The notes below the pieces were generated by a model. The model was not told where the DNA came from and ran no database searches. It saw nothing but the letters and a program-made list of their open reading frames with translations. A stretch of 64,000 nt of DNA from Arthrobacter sp. C9C5 (GTDB taxonomy: Bacteria; Actinomycetota; Actinomycetes; Actinomycetales; Micrococcaceae), in contig NZ_JABFMX010000011.1 in NCBI RefSeq assembly GCF_013359735.1, positions 88,933-152,932 on the forward strand, written 5' to 3'. This document shows positions 54,073 through 63,945 of the stretch, piece after piece. A program made the position numbers and the translations under genes. Position 1 is the stretch's first letter, and the number at the start of each line of letters is the position of its first letter.

Positions 54073-55077
54073 CTAGGAGCCCAGCTCGGCAGTGATTCCC
54101 CAGCTCATGGTGAAGGACTCCCCCGCAGGCAGCCAACGCAGGCCGTCGCCGCTGTTGAAGGCGTTGGCCGGCCCGGTCATGGGCTCGAGCGCCACGGCCG
54201 TGGTCCGGCCGGGGAACTTGTCGGTGACGAAGACGTGCACGTAGCGGCAGTGCTCGTCCTGCCAGAGGCTTACGCTGCGGCCGTCGGCGGCACGCAGCGT
54301 ACTGCTCGCCAGGCCGCCGTCGAAGTCCAGGTCCGTGAACGCGCAGTCCATGTCGAGCTCCCCGGCCAGCCGGCCCGCCCGGAGGTCGAAGTCGCCGGCG
54401 ACCGGCTCGGTACTGCGCGGAATCAGGCGCCCGTCGGTCACCAGCCGGGTGCGGCCGCTGACGGTCACGGTGAGTTCCTCGCTCGGAACCTCCCCCAGCC
54501 GCAGGTACGGGTGCGCGCCGAGGACGAAGGGGGCCGGCTCCTGGGAATCGTTGATCAGCGTCTGCCACGCGGTGAGCCCCAGGGCCTCGTTGAGTTCGTA
54601 GCGCACCCGGTGCCGCAGCAGGAACGGGTAGCCGTGTTGCGGAAACACAGCCGCCTCCAGGGTCACGGAGAATTCCGATTCATCCACCAACTCGTAGGAG
54701 GCGTTCCGCAGCAGCCCGTGGCTGGCGTTGTTTCTGGCCACCTCGGTGATATCGAGCTGCTGTTTCTTCCCGTTGAGGTACCAGACACCGTCCTCCACGC
54801 GGTTTGCCCACGGCGCCAGGGTGATCCCGGTGGCGCCGGGCGGGATGTCGGCGTCGCCGTAGCTCTCGGTCAGCGCGATGCCCGCACGGCTGTAGAGCCG
54901 CAGGCCGGCCGCGAGTTCGGTCACCACGGCCAGGGCATCGCCCCGGCGCAGTTCGTATTGCCTGCCGCTCGCGTAGCGACGGGCGGAGGTGTCGGGTCCG
55001 CCTGCGGCGGAAGCGATGGCGGCGGAGGCGACGGCGGCAGAAGGGTCTGGGGTGGCCGGGGAAGCAGGGAGGTCCAT
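54073..55077 (-). CDS. Aldose 1-epimerase family protein
   Basis: A protein of about 334 residues related to GalM, which interconverts alpha and beta anomers of aldose sugars. The catalytic-type segments are the His of NNASHGLLRNASYELV, the second His of FVLGAHPYLRLGEV and the Glu of AVALEPMTGPANAFNSGDGL. A low-complexity Ala/Ser-rich start of about 30 residues precedes the core. It is divergent from galT with 83 bases between, so it probably belongs to the same galactose unit. GTG at 55086 is an alternative start to the ATG at 55077. Confidence 0.92.
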   Translation of the reverse strand: MDLPASPATPDPSAAVASAAIASAAGGPDTSARRYASGRQYELRRGDALAVVTELAAGLRLYSRAGIALTESYGDADIPPGATGITLAPWANRVEDGVWYLNGKKQQLDITEVARNNASHGLLRNASYELVDESEFSVTLEAAVFPQHGYPFLLRHRVRYELNEALGLTAWQTLINDSQEPAPFVLGAHPYLRLGEVPSEELTVTVSGRTRLVTDGRLIPRSTEPVAGDFDLRAGRLAGELDMDCAFTDLDFDGGLASSTLRAADGRSVSLWQDEHCRYVHVFVTDKFPGRTTAVALEPMTGPANAFNSGDGLRWLPAGESFTMSWGITAELGS

Positions 55078-55160
55078 GGGCACCACGGTACCGAACCGGG
55101 CGCCCGCCCGTACACGGCGGGGCTTTGCCGGAAACTCATGAAGTCTGATCGAATGATGGA

Positions 55161-56332
<1,172 letters not shown>

Positions 56333-56336
<4 letters not shown>

Positions 56337-57493
56337 ACCTCCCGCTGGGCACCAAGGAACTTCGGTCGCGGTTCGAGGAGGTCTTCGGGGCTGCCCCCGA
56401 CGGCGTTTGGCAGGCCCCGGGCCGGGTCAACCTGATCGGCGAACACACGGACTACAACGAGGGCTTCGTGCTGCCGTTCGCCATCGACCGGACCGCCCGG
56501 GTGGCCGTCCGACTCCGGCAGGACTACACGCTGCGGATGCTGTCCACGTTCGGAAACCAAGGGCTGACGACGGCGGACGCTTGCGTCCTGGACCCCGCCA
56601 CGGCCAGGGGCTGGACCAAGTATCCGCTCGGCGTGCTCTGGGCCCTGGAGCAGCGCGGCCTCGCCGTCCCCGGACTGGACCTGCTGCTGGACTCCGACGT
56701 GCCGCGGGGAGCCGGGCTGTCCTCCTCGCATGCCATCGAATGTGCCATCATCCTGGCCGTCAACGAGCTGACCGGTGCCGGGCTCAGCGCGGAGGACATG
56801 GTCCTGGCCACCCAGCGCGCGGAGAACGACTTCGTCGGAGCACCCACCGGGATCATGGACCAGTCGGCCTCGCTCCGGGGCGCCGCGGGCCGGGCCGTGT
56901 TCCTCGACTGCCGGGACCAGAGCGTCCGGCTGGTGCCGTTCGACGCCGAGGCAGCCGGCCTGGTGCTGCTGGTGATCGACACCAAGGTCTCGCACTCGCA
57001 CGCCGGCGGTGGTTACGCGGCCCGGCGCGCGTCCTGCGAGCTGGCCGCCGACGTGCTCGGCGTCCGGGCGCTGCGCGACGTCGGGGTCGGGGATCTCGAG
57101 GAAGCTGCCGGGCTGCTGGACACGGAAACGTTCCACCGGGTCCGGCACGTCGTCACCGAGAACGACCGCGTGCTGCAGACCGTGGAACTCCTCGAGAGCG
57201 CAGGGCCGCAGGCCATCGGCGCGCTGCTGGACGCCTCCCACGCCTCGATGCGGGACGATTTCGAAATCTCCTGCCCCGAATTGAACCTCGCGGTGGACAC
57301 AGCCCGCGCCGGCGGCGCCATCGGCGCCCGGATGACCGGCGGCGGCTTCGGCGGCGCCGCGATCGCCCTCACCCCGGCAGGCGCGGAGCAGCGGGTGCGG
57401 GCCGACGTCGGACGGGCCTTCGCGCGCGCCGGCTACGCCGCTCCGGACGTCTTCCGCGTGCGCCCCGCGGCGGGAGCCCGGAGGCTGGACTGA
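56333..57493 (+). CDS. galK: Galactokinase
   Basis: Phosphorylates galactose at C1. The 386-residue GHMP kinase has the signature PGRVNLIGEHTDYNEGFVLP (with the galactose-binding residues), the phosphate-loop VPRGAGLSSSHAIE and the C-terminal TGGGFGGAAIALTP. The start is the ATG inside the galT stop (ATGA), so translation is coupled. A terminator hairpin follows 56 bases later. Confidence 0.96.
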
Positions 57494-57548
57494 AGCCGGC
57501 CTGATGCTGGCATGGGGCTGGCCTGAAGCCGGCCGGGGCGGAAGGCAC

Positions 57549-57582
57549 GAAGCGGGCCCCGCCATCCGGCGGGGCCCGCTTC
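57549..57582. terminator. Bidirectional terminator between galK and the BI-1 gene
   Basis: Perfect 15-base arms at 57549-57563 and 57568-57582 (GAAGCGGGCCCCGCC) around the loop ATCC, between two convergent genes. Compact and GC-rich. Confidence 0.88.
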
Positions 57583-57610
57583 ATAAGTCGTGCTGTTGTG
57601 CGGTTGCCGG

Positions 57611-58534
57611 CTAGTCGTCGCCGCGCAGGATGGCCAGCAGGCGGATGATCTCGACGTAGAGCCAGACGAGGGTGACCGTGAGGCCGAACGCCGCGGTCCA
57701 GGAGAAGCGCTGCGGGGCGCCGCTGCGGACGCCGGCTTCGATGCTGGTGAAGTCCATGATCAGGGAGAACGCGGCCAGTCCGATCGCGAGCAGACCGATG
57801 AAGACACCCAGCGGGATCCCGAAGAGCTCGACCTGGGTACGCAGGCCGAACGGGGTCTGCACGGCGCCGGTCCACATCATGACCATGTTGACGAGCGCGA
57901 AGACGGCGTAGCCGATCAGGGCGATCATGAAGAAGCGCATCGCTTTGGGGGTGGCGCGGACCTTGCCGCTCTTGAACAGGACTAGGGTCACGGCGAAGAC
58001 GGAGAGCGTTCCGATCACGGCCTGGAGCCCGACGCCCGGGAACATCCCGTCGAGGATCCGGGTCAGGCCGCCGAGGAACAGGCCCTCAAGGGCTGCGTAG
58101 GCCAGGATCAGCGCCGGCGAGGGCTGCTTCTTGAAGGTGTTGACGAGGGCCAGGACAAAGCCGCCCAGCGCACCGACAATCATCAGCATCGAGGCCAGGC
58201 CCTGCGCCACCACGAGGGTAACGGCCGCGCCCGCGATCACGGCCGCGAGGCAGGCCGCCGTCTTCATGATGACGTCGTCAAAGGTCATGCGGCCGCTGTC
58301 GGCTGGTCCGGCGGCAGGGCGGTTGTACATGTCCTGCAGCTGGTCGCTGCTCATCGCCTGCTGCGCCGGGTTCCAGCCGGCCTGGGCCTGGCCGTACTGG
58401 GGCTGGCCGAACTGGTTTTGGCCATACGGGTTCTGGCCGTAGCCCTGCCCGTACGGCGCTTGCGGGGCAGGCGGTGCCTGGGTGGCTCCACGGAAGTTCT
58501 TTCCGTTGAAGATCGGGTTTCCGCCAAGTGCCAT
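57611..58534 (-). CDS. Bax inhibitor-1/YccA family membrane protein
   Basis: A 307-residue protein with seven hydrophobic segments of the transmembrane BAX-inhibitor-1 fold (IMKTAACLAAVIAGAAVTLV, FVLALVNTFKKQPSPALILA, and the MDFTSIEAGVRSGAPQRFSW loop that carries the di-aspartyl-like residues). Members are calcium or small-ion leak channels or stress proteins. The first 80 residues hold a Gln/Tyr/Gly-rich run with repeated YGQ or FGQ triplets, unlike the neighbouring proteins. The ATG at 58534 has GGAGG nine bases upstream. Confidence 0.93.
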   Translation of the reverse strand: MALGGNPIFNGKNFRGATQAPPAPQAPYGQGYGQNPYGQNQFGQPQYGQAQAGWNPAQQAMSSDQLQDMYNRPAAGPADSGRMTFDDVIMKTAACLAAVIAGAAVTLVVAQGLASMLMIVGALGGFVLALVNTFKKQPSPALILAYAALEGLFLGGLTRILDGMFPGVGLQAVIGTLSVFAVTLVLFKSGKVRATPKAMRFFMIALIGYAVFALVNMVMMWTGAVQTPFGLRTQVELFGIPLGVFIGLLAIGLAAFSLIMDFTSIEAGVRSGAPQRFSWTAAFGLTVTLVWLYVEIIRLLAILRGDD

Positions 58535-59000
58535 TGCTGGTGTCCTCCAAATTAAGGGGGTAGGTGATGATCGGTGGTGAGGATCGTTATGTCTCACGCT
58601 ACCAATTCCCACGCCCGGCGGGCAGGGATAGTTCCCTTCGGGTTCCTGCCGCAATGAAACCGTGATCTGGTGCGGCCCGCCCCCGCCCTGCTTCGGCCCC
58701 GGCGGGCCGCCCGTCCGCCGAATGTTTAGGAATCCTCGGAATCAACAAAAGTTTTCTTTAGCTCGGCTAAATCCCGCCGGTCCGTCTGCTTCACGGTTGT
58801 TACGCGATCGCGACGTTCTCCCTGCTCGCAGCGGCATTAGTTGTCCCGCCCGGCCTGTAACATTGGCCCAACAGGGTGACGAACATCACAAGCAAGAACC
58901 GCTCCATCGCATCGCAGTATCCGCTCTACCCTCGTCCCCTGACCGTTCGCAGCGGTTGCAATGGCGCAACCCAGACCACCCCCATGTGGAGGTTTTCAAT
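58535..59000. other. Long divergent intergenic region upstream of the liv operon
   Basis: A 466-base interval without a supportable gene. It holds an inverted pair at 58672-58681 and 58701-58710 (GCGGCCCGCC and its complement) and an AT-rich stretch around 58725-58755 that could carry promoters. The last bases before the livH start contain a clear ribosome site (GGAGG). I see no riboswitch-like structure that I can name. Confidence 0.5.
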
Positions 59001-60341
59001 TTGAGAAGCACACCGAGAGGCCTGTCGCAGAGACGGCGCGGCAGAATGCTGAAAGCTGTGGGGGCCCTTTTCGCCGCCGTGGCCGCCCTTCTGCTCGTCG
59101 TCGCACCGGCATCCCAGGCCGCGACCCCCTCGCCGACACCATCCCCGTCGAGCACCTCGTTCCAAAACAGCATCAGCGGCTTCCTGCGCGGCGATGACCG
59201 CGCCCCGCTCGCCGGTGTCAGCATCACCGCCAAGAGCGGCGACTTTACCGGAACAACCAAATCGGGTCCCAACGGTTCCTGGACCATCGGCGTCCCCACC
59301 CAGGGGACCTACGAGGTCGAACTGGACGTGAAAACCCTGCCCCAGGGCATCAAGCTCGCCGAGGGCCAGGAAAACCCCCGCAAGGTCAGCTTCAGCCAGA
59401 CGTCCAACCTGTCGGTGATCTTCGCCTTCGGCAAGGGCATCGTGGTCCAGCAGCAAGACTTCGGCCAGAACCTGCTTAACCGCCTGGTGGCGGGCCTGAG
59501 CTTCGGCCTGCTGCTCGCCCTCGCATCGGTGGGATTGTCGCTGATCTTCGGCACCACCGGCCTGACCAACTTCGCGCACGGCGAGATGGTCACGCTCGGC
59601 GCCGTCCTCGTCTTCGGCTTCAACGCCATGAACCTGCCGTTCTGGCTCTCCATCATCCTCGCCCTCCTCGGCGGCGGGCTCTTCGGCTACGTCCAGGACG
59701 CCGGGCTGTGGAAGCCGCTGCGGCGCCGCGGCACCGGCCTGGTCCCGATGATGATCGTCAGCATCGGCCTCGCCCTCGCCGTCCGCTACGTGATCCAGTT
59801 CTACTTCGGCGGCGCCACCCAGCAGCTGCCCTTCGCCCAGAGCGCGGAAATCCAAGTCGGGCCGGTCTCCATCTCGCCCAACAACCTCTGGTCCCTGCTC
59901 ATCAGCGTCGTCGTCATCGCCGTCCTCGGCGTCGTACTGCTCAAGACCCGGCTGGGCAAGGCAACCCGCGCGGTCGCCGATAACCCGGCACTGGCCGCGG
60001 CCTCCGGCATCGACGTCGACTCGGTCATCCGGATCGTCTGGGTCACCGGCGGCATGCTCGCCTCGCTCGGCGGCATTCTCTGGGCGTACTACCGTCCCGG
60101 CGTCACCTTCGATATGGGTTCGCAGATCCTGCTGCTCATCTTCGCCGGCGTGACCCTCGGCGGCCTCGGCACCGTCTGGGGCGCCCTGTTCGGATCCATC
60201 ATCGTCGGCATCTTCGTGGAGCTGACCACCGTCTTCGGCCTCGCCGCCGACCTCAAGTACGTGGGAGCACTGTTCATCATGATCGTTGTCCTCTTGTTCC
60301 GGCCTCAGGGCATCCTGGGCCGCCGCGAGCGCGTGGGTTAG
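59001..60341 (+). CDS. livH: Branched-chain amino acid ABC transporter permease LivH with N-terminal secreted-type domain
   Basis: A protein of about 446 residues. The TTG at 59001 has GGAGG seven bases upstream and is chosen over the longer open frame. After it comes a basic segment and a hydrophobic stretch (AVGALFAAVAALLLVVAPAS). A carboxypeptidase-regulatory-type domain of about 100 residues (ISGFLRGDDRAPLAGVSITA, GPNGSWTIGVPTQGTYEVEL) precedes the permease. The LivH permease then has about eight membrane segments with the GLTNFAHGEMVTLGAVLVFG and TRLGKATRAVADNPALAAAS motifs. The transporter imports branched-chain amino acids; the added domain is on the outer side by prediction, of unknown role. 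Confidence 0.92.
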   Translation: MRSTPRGLSQRRRGRMLKAVGALFAAVAALLLVVAPASQAATPSPTPSPSSTSFQNSISGFLRGDDRAPLAGVSITAKSGDFTGTTKSGPNGSWTIGVPTQGTYEVELDVKTLPQGIKLAEGQENPRKVSFSQTSNLSVIFAFGKGIVVQQQDFGQNLLNRLVAGLSFGLLLALASVGLSLIFGTTGLTNFAHGEMVTLGAVLVFGFNAMNLPFWLSIILALLGGGLFGYVQDAGLWKPLRRRGTGLVPMMIVSIGLALAVRYVIQFYFGGATQQLPFAQSAEIQVGPVSISPNNLWSLLISVVVIAVLGVVLLKTRLGKATRAVADNPALAAASGIDVDSVIRIVWVTGGMLASLGGILWAYYRPGVTFDMGSQILLLIFAGVTLGGLGTVWGALFGSIIVGIFVELTTVFGLAADLKYVGALFIMIVVLLFRPQGILGRRERVG

Positions 60342-60350
60342 GAGACAGAC

Positions 60351-61319
60351 ATGGACTTCGGATTTATTCTTTCCAGCGCTGCCGGTGAGCTGCTCAGCCC
60401 GACGACGGCGGCGTACGCGCTTGCCGCCCTCGGCCTGGCGGTGCACTTCGGCTACTCCGGCCTGCTGAACTTCGGCCAGGCCGGCTTCATGGCGGTGGGA
60501 GCCTACGGCTTCGCCATCTCCACCCTGACGTTCCACGTGCCGTTCTTCGTGGGCCTGCTGATCGCCGTCGTCTGCTCGGCGATCTTCGCCTTGCTGCTAG
60601 GCATCCCCACGCTCCGGCTGCGGGCCGACTACCTCGCCATCGTGACGATCGCGGCCGCGGAAATCGTCCGCTACATCGTCACCACCAACCAGCTCACCTC
60701 GGTGACCGGTTCCGCCAACGGCCTGGCCGCCTTCGAAGGCGACTTCTACGCCATGAACCCGTTCCCCGAAGGATCGTACTTCGGGATGAACAACCGCGAC
60801 TTCTTCATCCGCGTGGTCGGCTGGGCCTTGGTGATCGTCTGCTGCCTGCTGGTCTGGCTCCTGATGCGCAGCCCCTGGGGCCGCGTCCTGAAGGGTATCC
60901 GTGAAGACGAGAACGCCGTCCGCTCGCTCGGCAAGAACGTCTACTCCTACAAGATGCAGGCCCTCGTCATCGGCGGCGTGCTCGGAGCCCTCGCGGGCAT
61001 GGTCTTCACCCTCCCCCGCGGTGCGGTGCAGCCGGCCAACTACGGCACCGAGCTGACGTTCTTCCTCTACACCTGCCTGCTGCTCGGCGGCCTCGGCACC
61101 GTGCTGGGGCCCGTCGTCGGGGCGATGATCTTCTGGGTCGTGCTCTCGCTCACCCAGGGCGTGCTGTACGGCTTGATCGAATCGGGCGCCGTCACGTGGC
61201 TGAACACGGTCCAGGCCGGCCAGCTGCGTTACATCCTGGTCGGCATCGCGCTGATGCTGCTGATGATCTTTAGGCCTCAGGGCGTCTTCGGCAACAAGAA
61301 GGAGCTGGCGTTCGCATGA
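60351..61319 (+). CDS. livM: Branched-chain amino acid ABC transporter permease LivM
   Basis: A 322-residue permease partner of LivH. About eight to nine membrane segments and the LivM signatures YSGLLNFGQAGFMAVGAYGF, IPTLRLRADYLAIVTIAAAE and RSPWGRVLKGIREDENAVRS (EAA-like loop that contacts the ATPases) are seen. ATG at 60351 has GGAGA upstream. It overlaps livG by four bases (ATGA). Confidence 0.95.
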   Translation: MDFGFILSSAAGELLSPTTAAYALAALGLAVHFGYSGLLNFGQAGFMAVGAYGFAISTLTFHVPFFVGLLIAVVCSAIFALLLGIPTLRLRADYLAIVTIAAAEIVRYIVTTNQLTSVTGSANGLAAFEGDFYAMNPFPEGSYFGMNNRDFFIRVVGWALVIVCCLLVWLLMRSPWGRVLKGIREDENAVRSLGKNVYSYKMQALVIGGVLGALAGMVFTLPRGAVQPANYGTELTFFLYTCLLLGGLGTVLGPVVGAMIFWVVLSLTQGVLYGLIESGAVTWLNTVQAGQLRYILVGIALMLLMIFRPQGVFGNKKELAFA

Positions 61320-62407
61320 GCATGCACAGCGAAGAACCAAAGACCGGCGTCGGCTCCACCGAGGCCGCAGAGAACATCGACTACATGACGGACACGCGTC
61401 CGATTGCGGCCGGCGAGATCGCTCCCGGCTGCAAGAAGCGCGATCCGATTGTGGTGGCGGAGAACGTCACCCGCAGCTTCGGCGGCATCAACGCCGTCGA
61501 CGTCGAATACCTCGAGATCCCGCGGCACAAGATCACGGCCCTGATCGGCCCCAACGGCGCCGGCAAGACCACCCTGTTCAACCTGCTGACGGGCTTCGAT
61601 ACGCCGAACACGGGCAAATGGCAGTTCGAAGGAAACAGCCTGGCCGGCGTCTCCTCCTACAAGGTGGCCCGCATGGGCATGGTCCGCACCTTCCAGCTGA
61701 CCAAGGTCATGGGCAAGCTCACCGTCATGGAGAACATGCGGCTGGGCGCCTCACACCAATCCGGCGAGAGGCTCTCCAAGGCCCTGTTCAAGGGAATCTG
61801 GGGCGGCCAGGAAAAGAAGATCACCGAAGAAGCCAACGTGCTGCTGGAGAAGTTCAAGCTCGACGCCAAGAAGGACGACTACGCGGCGTCCCTCTCCGGC
61901 GGCCAGCGCAAGCTCCTCGAAATGGCCCGTTCGCTGATGGTTCGTCCGAAGCTCGTGATGCTGGACGAACCGATGGCAGGCGTCAACCCGGCGCTGACCC
62001 AGTCCCTGCTGGACCACATCAAGAACCTCAAGGCCGAGGGCATGACCGTGTTGTTTGTCGAGCACGACATGCACATGGTCCGCCACATCGCCGACTGGGT
62101 CGTGGTGATGGCCGAGGGCAAGATCGTGGCCGAGGGCCCGCCGGCCGAGGTCATGAAGAACCCGGCCGTGATCGACGCCTACCTGGGCGCCCACCACGAC
62201 GTGGATCTTGGCGATTCGGAAGGCATCAAGGTGCTCGCAGCCGAACTTGAGGCCGACGAGGAGTCAATCGTCGGCACCGAGAACGCGGGCATCATCTCCG
62301 CCGACGTGCTCGTGACGGAAACACCGGGCACCGAAACCGCCAACGGTGCGGGGCACGGCCGGCGCAGCGCCGAGGAGCCGAACCGGACAGAGAAGGACAC
62401 AGAATGA
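61316..62407 (+). CDS. livG: Branched-chain amino acid ABC transporter ATP-binding protein LivG
   Basis: A 363-residue ABC ATPase. Walker A GPNGAGKTTLFNLL, the family Q-loop FQLTKVMGKLTV, signature SLSGGQRKLLEMARSL, Walker B KLVMLDEPMAGVNPALTQ and the H-loop VLFVEHDMHMV are all present. About 42 hydrophilic residues precede the domain and 75 residues rich in acidic residues follow it (from AHHDVDLGDSEGI); LivG is usually about 260 residues, so both ends are extended. Overlaps livM and livF by four bases. Confidence 0.95.
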   Translation: MSMHSEEPKTGVGSTEAAENIDYMTDTRPIAAGEIAPGCKKRDPIVVAENVTRSFGGINAVDVEYLEIPRHKITALIGPNGAGKTTLFNLLTGFDTPNTGKWQFEGNSLAGVSSYKVARMGMVRTFQLTKVMGKLTVMENMRLGASHQSGERLSKALFKGIWGGQEKKITEEANVLLEKFKLDAKKDDYAASLSGGQRKLLEMARSLMVRPKLVMLDEPMAGVNPALTQSLLDHIKNLKAEGMTVLFVEHDMHMVRHIADWVVVMAEGKIVAEGPPAEVMKNPAVIDAYLGAHHDVDLGDSEGIKVLAAELEADEESIVGTENAGIISADVLVTETPGTETANGAGHGRRSAEEPNRTEKDTE

Positions 62408-63177
62408 GCGCCACGAGTGCGGCCACCGCCGCGAAGAACGCATACGAGGGCGATTCGGTCGTCAAGGTCACCGACCTGGTGGCCGGTTACATCCCGGGCG
62501 TCAACATCCTCAACGGCTGCAGCATCGAGGCCCGCAAGGGTGAGCTGATCGGCATCATCGGGCCCAACGGCGCCGGCAAGTCGACCCTGCTGAAGGCCAT
62601 GTTCGGCCTCGTCAAGGTCCACTCCGGCTCCGTAGTGGTCCGTGGCCAGGACATCACCGGGCTGAAGGCCAACAAACTGGTCAGCCGGGGCGTCGGCTTC
62701 GTCCCGCAAACCAACAACGTCTTCGCGGCCCTGACCATCGAAGAGAACCTCCAGATGGGGATGTTCCAGCGGCCGAAGGACTTCGCCAAGCGGTTCGACT
62801 TCGTCGCAGAGCTGTTCCCGGAGCTGGCCAAGCGACGGGCCCAGCGCGCCGGCTCGCTCTCCGGCGGCGAGCGCCAGATGGTCGCCATGGGGCGTGCCCT
62901 GATGATGGACCCGGCCGTGCTGCTGCTCGACGAGCCCTCGGCCGGCCTCTCCCCCGTCAAGCAGGACGAAACCTTCCTGCGGGTGCACGAGATCAACCGG
63001 GCCGGCGTCTCCGTGATCATGGTGGAGCAGAACGCGCGCCGCTGCCTGCAGATCTGTGACCGCGGCTATGTCCTGGACCAGGGCAAGGACGCGTACACGG
63101 GCACCGGCCGGGAACTCATGAAGGATCCCAAGGTCATCCAGCTGTACCTGGGTACCTTGGCGGACACGGTCGACTAG
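62404..63177 (+). CDS. livF: Branched-chain amino acid ABC transporter ATP-binding protein LivF
   Basis: A 257-residue ABC ATPase, the second of the pair. Walker A GPNGAGKSTLLKAMFGLVKV, Q-loop FVPQTNNVFAALTI, signature SLSGGERQMVAMGRALM, Walker B VLLLDEPSAGLSPVKQ and the H-loop VIMVEQNARR are intact. It overlaps livG by four bases and ends the operon; a terminator follows. No periplasmic binding protein (LivJ) gene is in the window. Confidence 0.96.
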   Translation: MSATSAATAAKNAYEGDSVVKVTDLVAGYIPGVNILNGCSIEARKGELIGIIGPNGAGKSTLLKAMFGLVKVHSGSVVVRGQDITGLKANKLVSRGVGFVPQTNNVFAALTIEENLQMGMFQRPKDFAKRFDFVAELFPELAKRRAQRAGSLSGGERQMVAMGRALMMDPAVLLLDEPSAGLSPVKQDETFLRVHEINRAGVSVIMVEQNARRCLQICDRGYVLDQGKDAYTGTGRELMKDPKVIQLYLGTLADTVD

Positions 63178-63196
63178 TCCGACCATCGCCGTCCCG

Positions 63197-63226
63197 AAGG
63201 GCCGTCACCAGCCGGTGGCGGCCCTT
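63197..63226 (+). terminator. Terminator hairpin after livF
   Basis: Arms 63197-63209 and 63214-63226 (AAGGGCCGTCACC with one G-T mismatch in the other arm) and a four-base loop, 20 bases past the livF stop. The downstream arm ends in CCCTTC. It probably ends the liv transcript. Confidence 0.75.
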
Positions 63227-63382
63227 CTGCGTGCCCGGCGCGTGTGCGGGTCCACGTGTACCGTTCGGGCGCCTCAGCAGGTCTCCGGGCGCCTCACCAG
63301 CCACTTGCTCGGCGCCTGCGCTCGTTCCTCCCCGGCGCAACAACGGCGCTTTCGCAAGCGCCTGCCTCCGTCGCCCACAGCA

Positions 63383-63822
63383 GGCCCGACGTCGTGCGCC
63401 CCTCCACGCGCCCACCCGTCCCGTTTCCGCGCCGGTTCCGGACCGGCGCACCCCGGATCCGGGAGGCCCCCGTCGAGTTCCGTAGCGAGAATCCGGCGCC
63501 GCAGCCTCCGCAGGCCACCGCCGGCCCGACGTCGTCCGCCCCTCCGGGTGCCCATCCCTCCTGTTTCCGCGCCGGTTCCGGACCGGCGCACCCCGGATCC
63601 GGGAGGCCCTCGTCCGGTTCCGTAGCGGGAATCCGATTCCGCAGCCTCCAGCGCCCACAGCGGCCTGACGACGCTGTCCGGCCCCCCAGCATCAGCGGGT
63701 TCCTTGATCAGGTCGCAGGCTTGGCACTTGACTCGGCGGCCCGCCCCTCGTTTCCGCGCCGGTTCCGGACGGGCGCACCCCGGATCCGGGATGCCCTGGT
63801 CCGATTCCGTAGCGTGAATCCG
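63383..63822. repeat. Interspersed 73-bp repeats in a gene-free tract
   Basis: Three copies of a 73-base repeat at 63423-63495, 63563-63635 and 63750-63822, each starting GTTTCCGCGCCGGTTCCGG and ending near CGTAGCG and GAATCCG. Copies one and two lie within a tandem 140-base duplication that begins near 63383 with GGCCCGACGTCGT. Each copy contains the 12-base palindrome CCCGGATCCGGG. The roughly 720 bases from 63227 to 63945 show no gene I can support; the open frames there are GC-driven. Confidence 0.9.
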
Positions 63823-63945
63823 ATCCAGCGGCCCGGGGCGGGTTTCCGGCGTCGGGCACTTCCCCCGGCGGTCGAAAGTCGGCTGTGCGTGACGCAGGTC
63901 CCCGGACCGCACCTCCCCCGGCATGCAAGAGACCCCCGTCCGGGG

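Noticed and set aside
58662..59000. A longer N-terminus for LivH beginning at 58662
   Set aside because: Composition is not protein-like there and a GGAGG site with correct spacing precedes the TTG at 59001.
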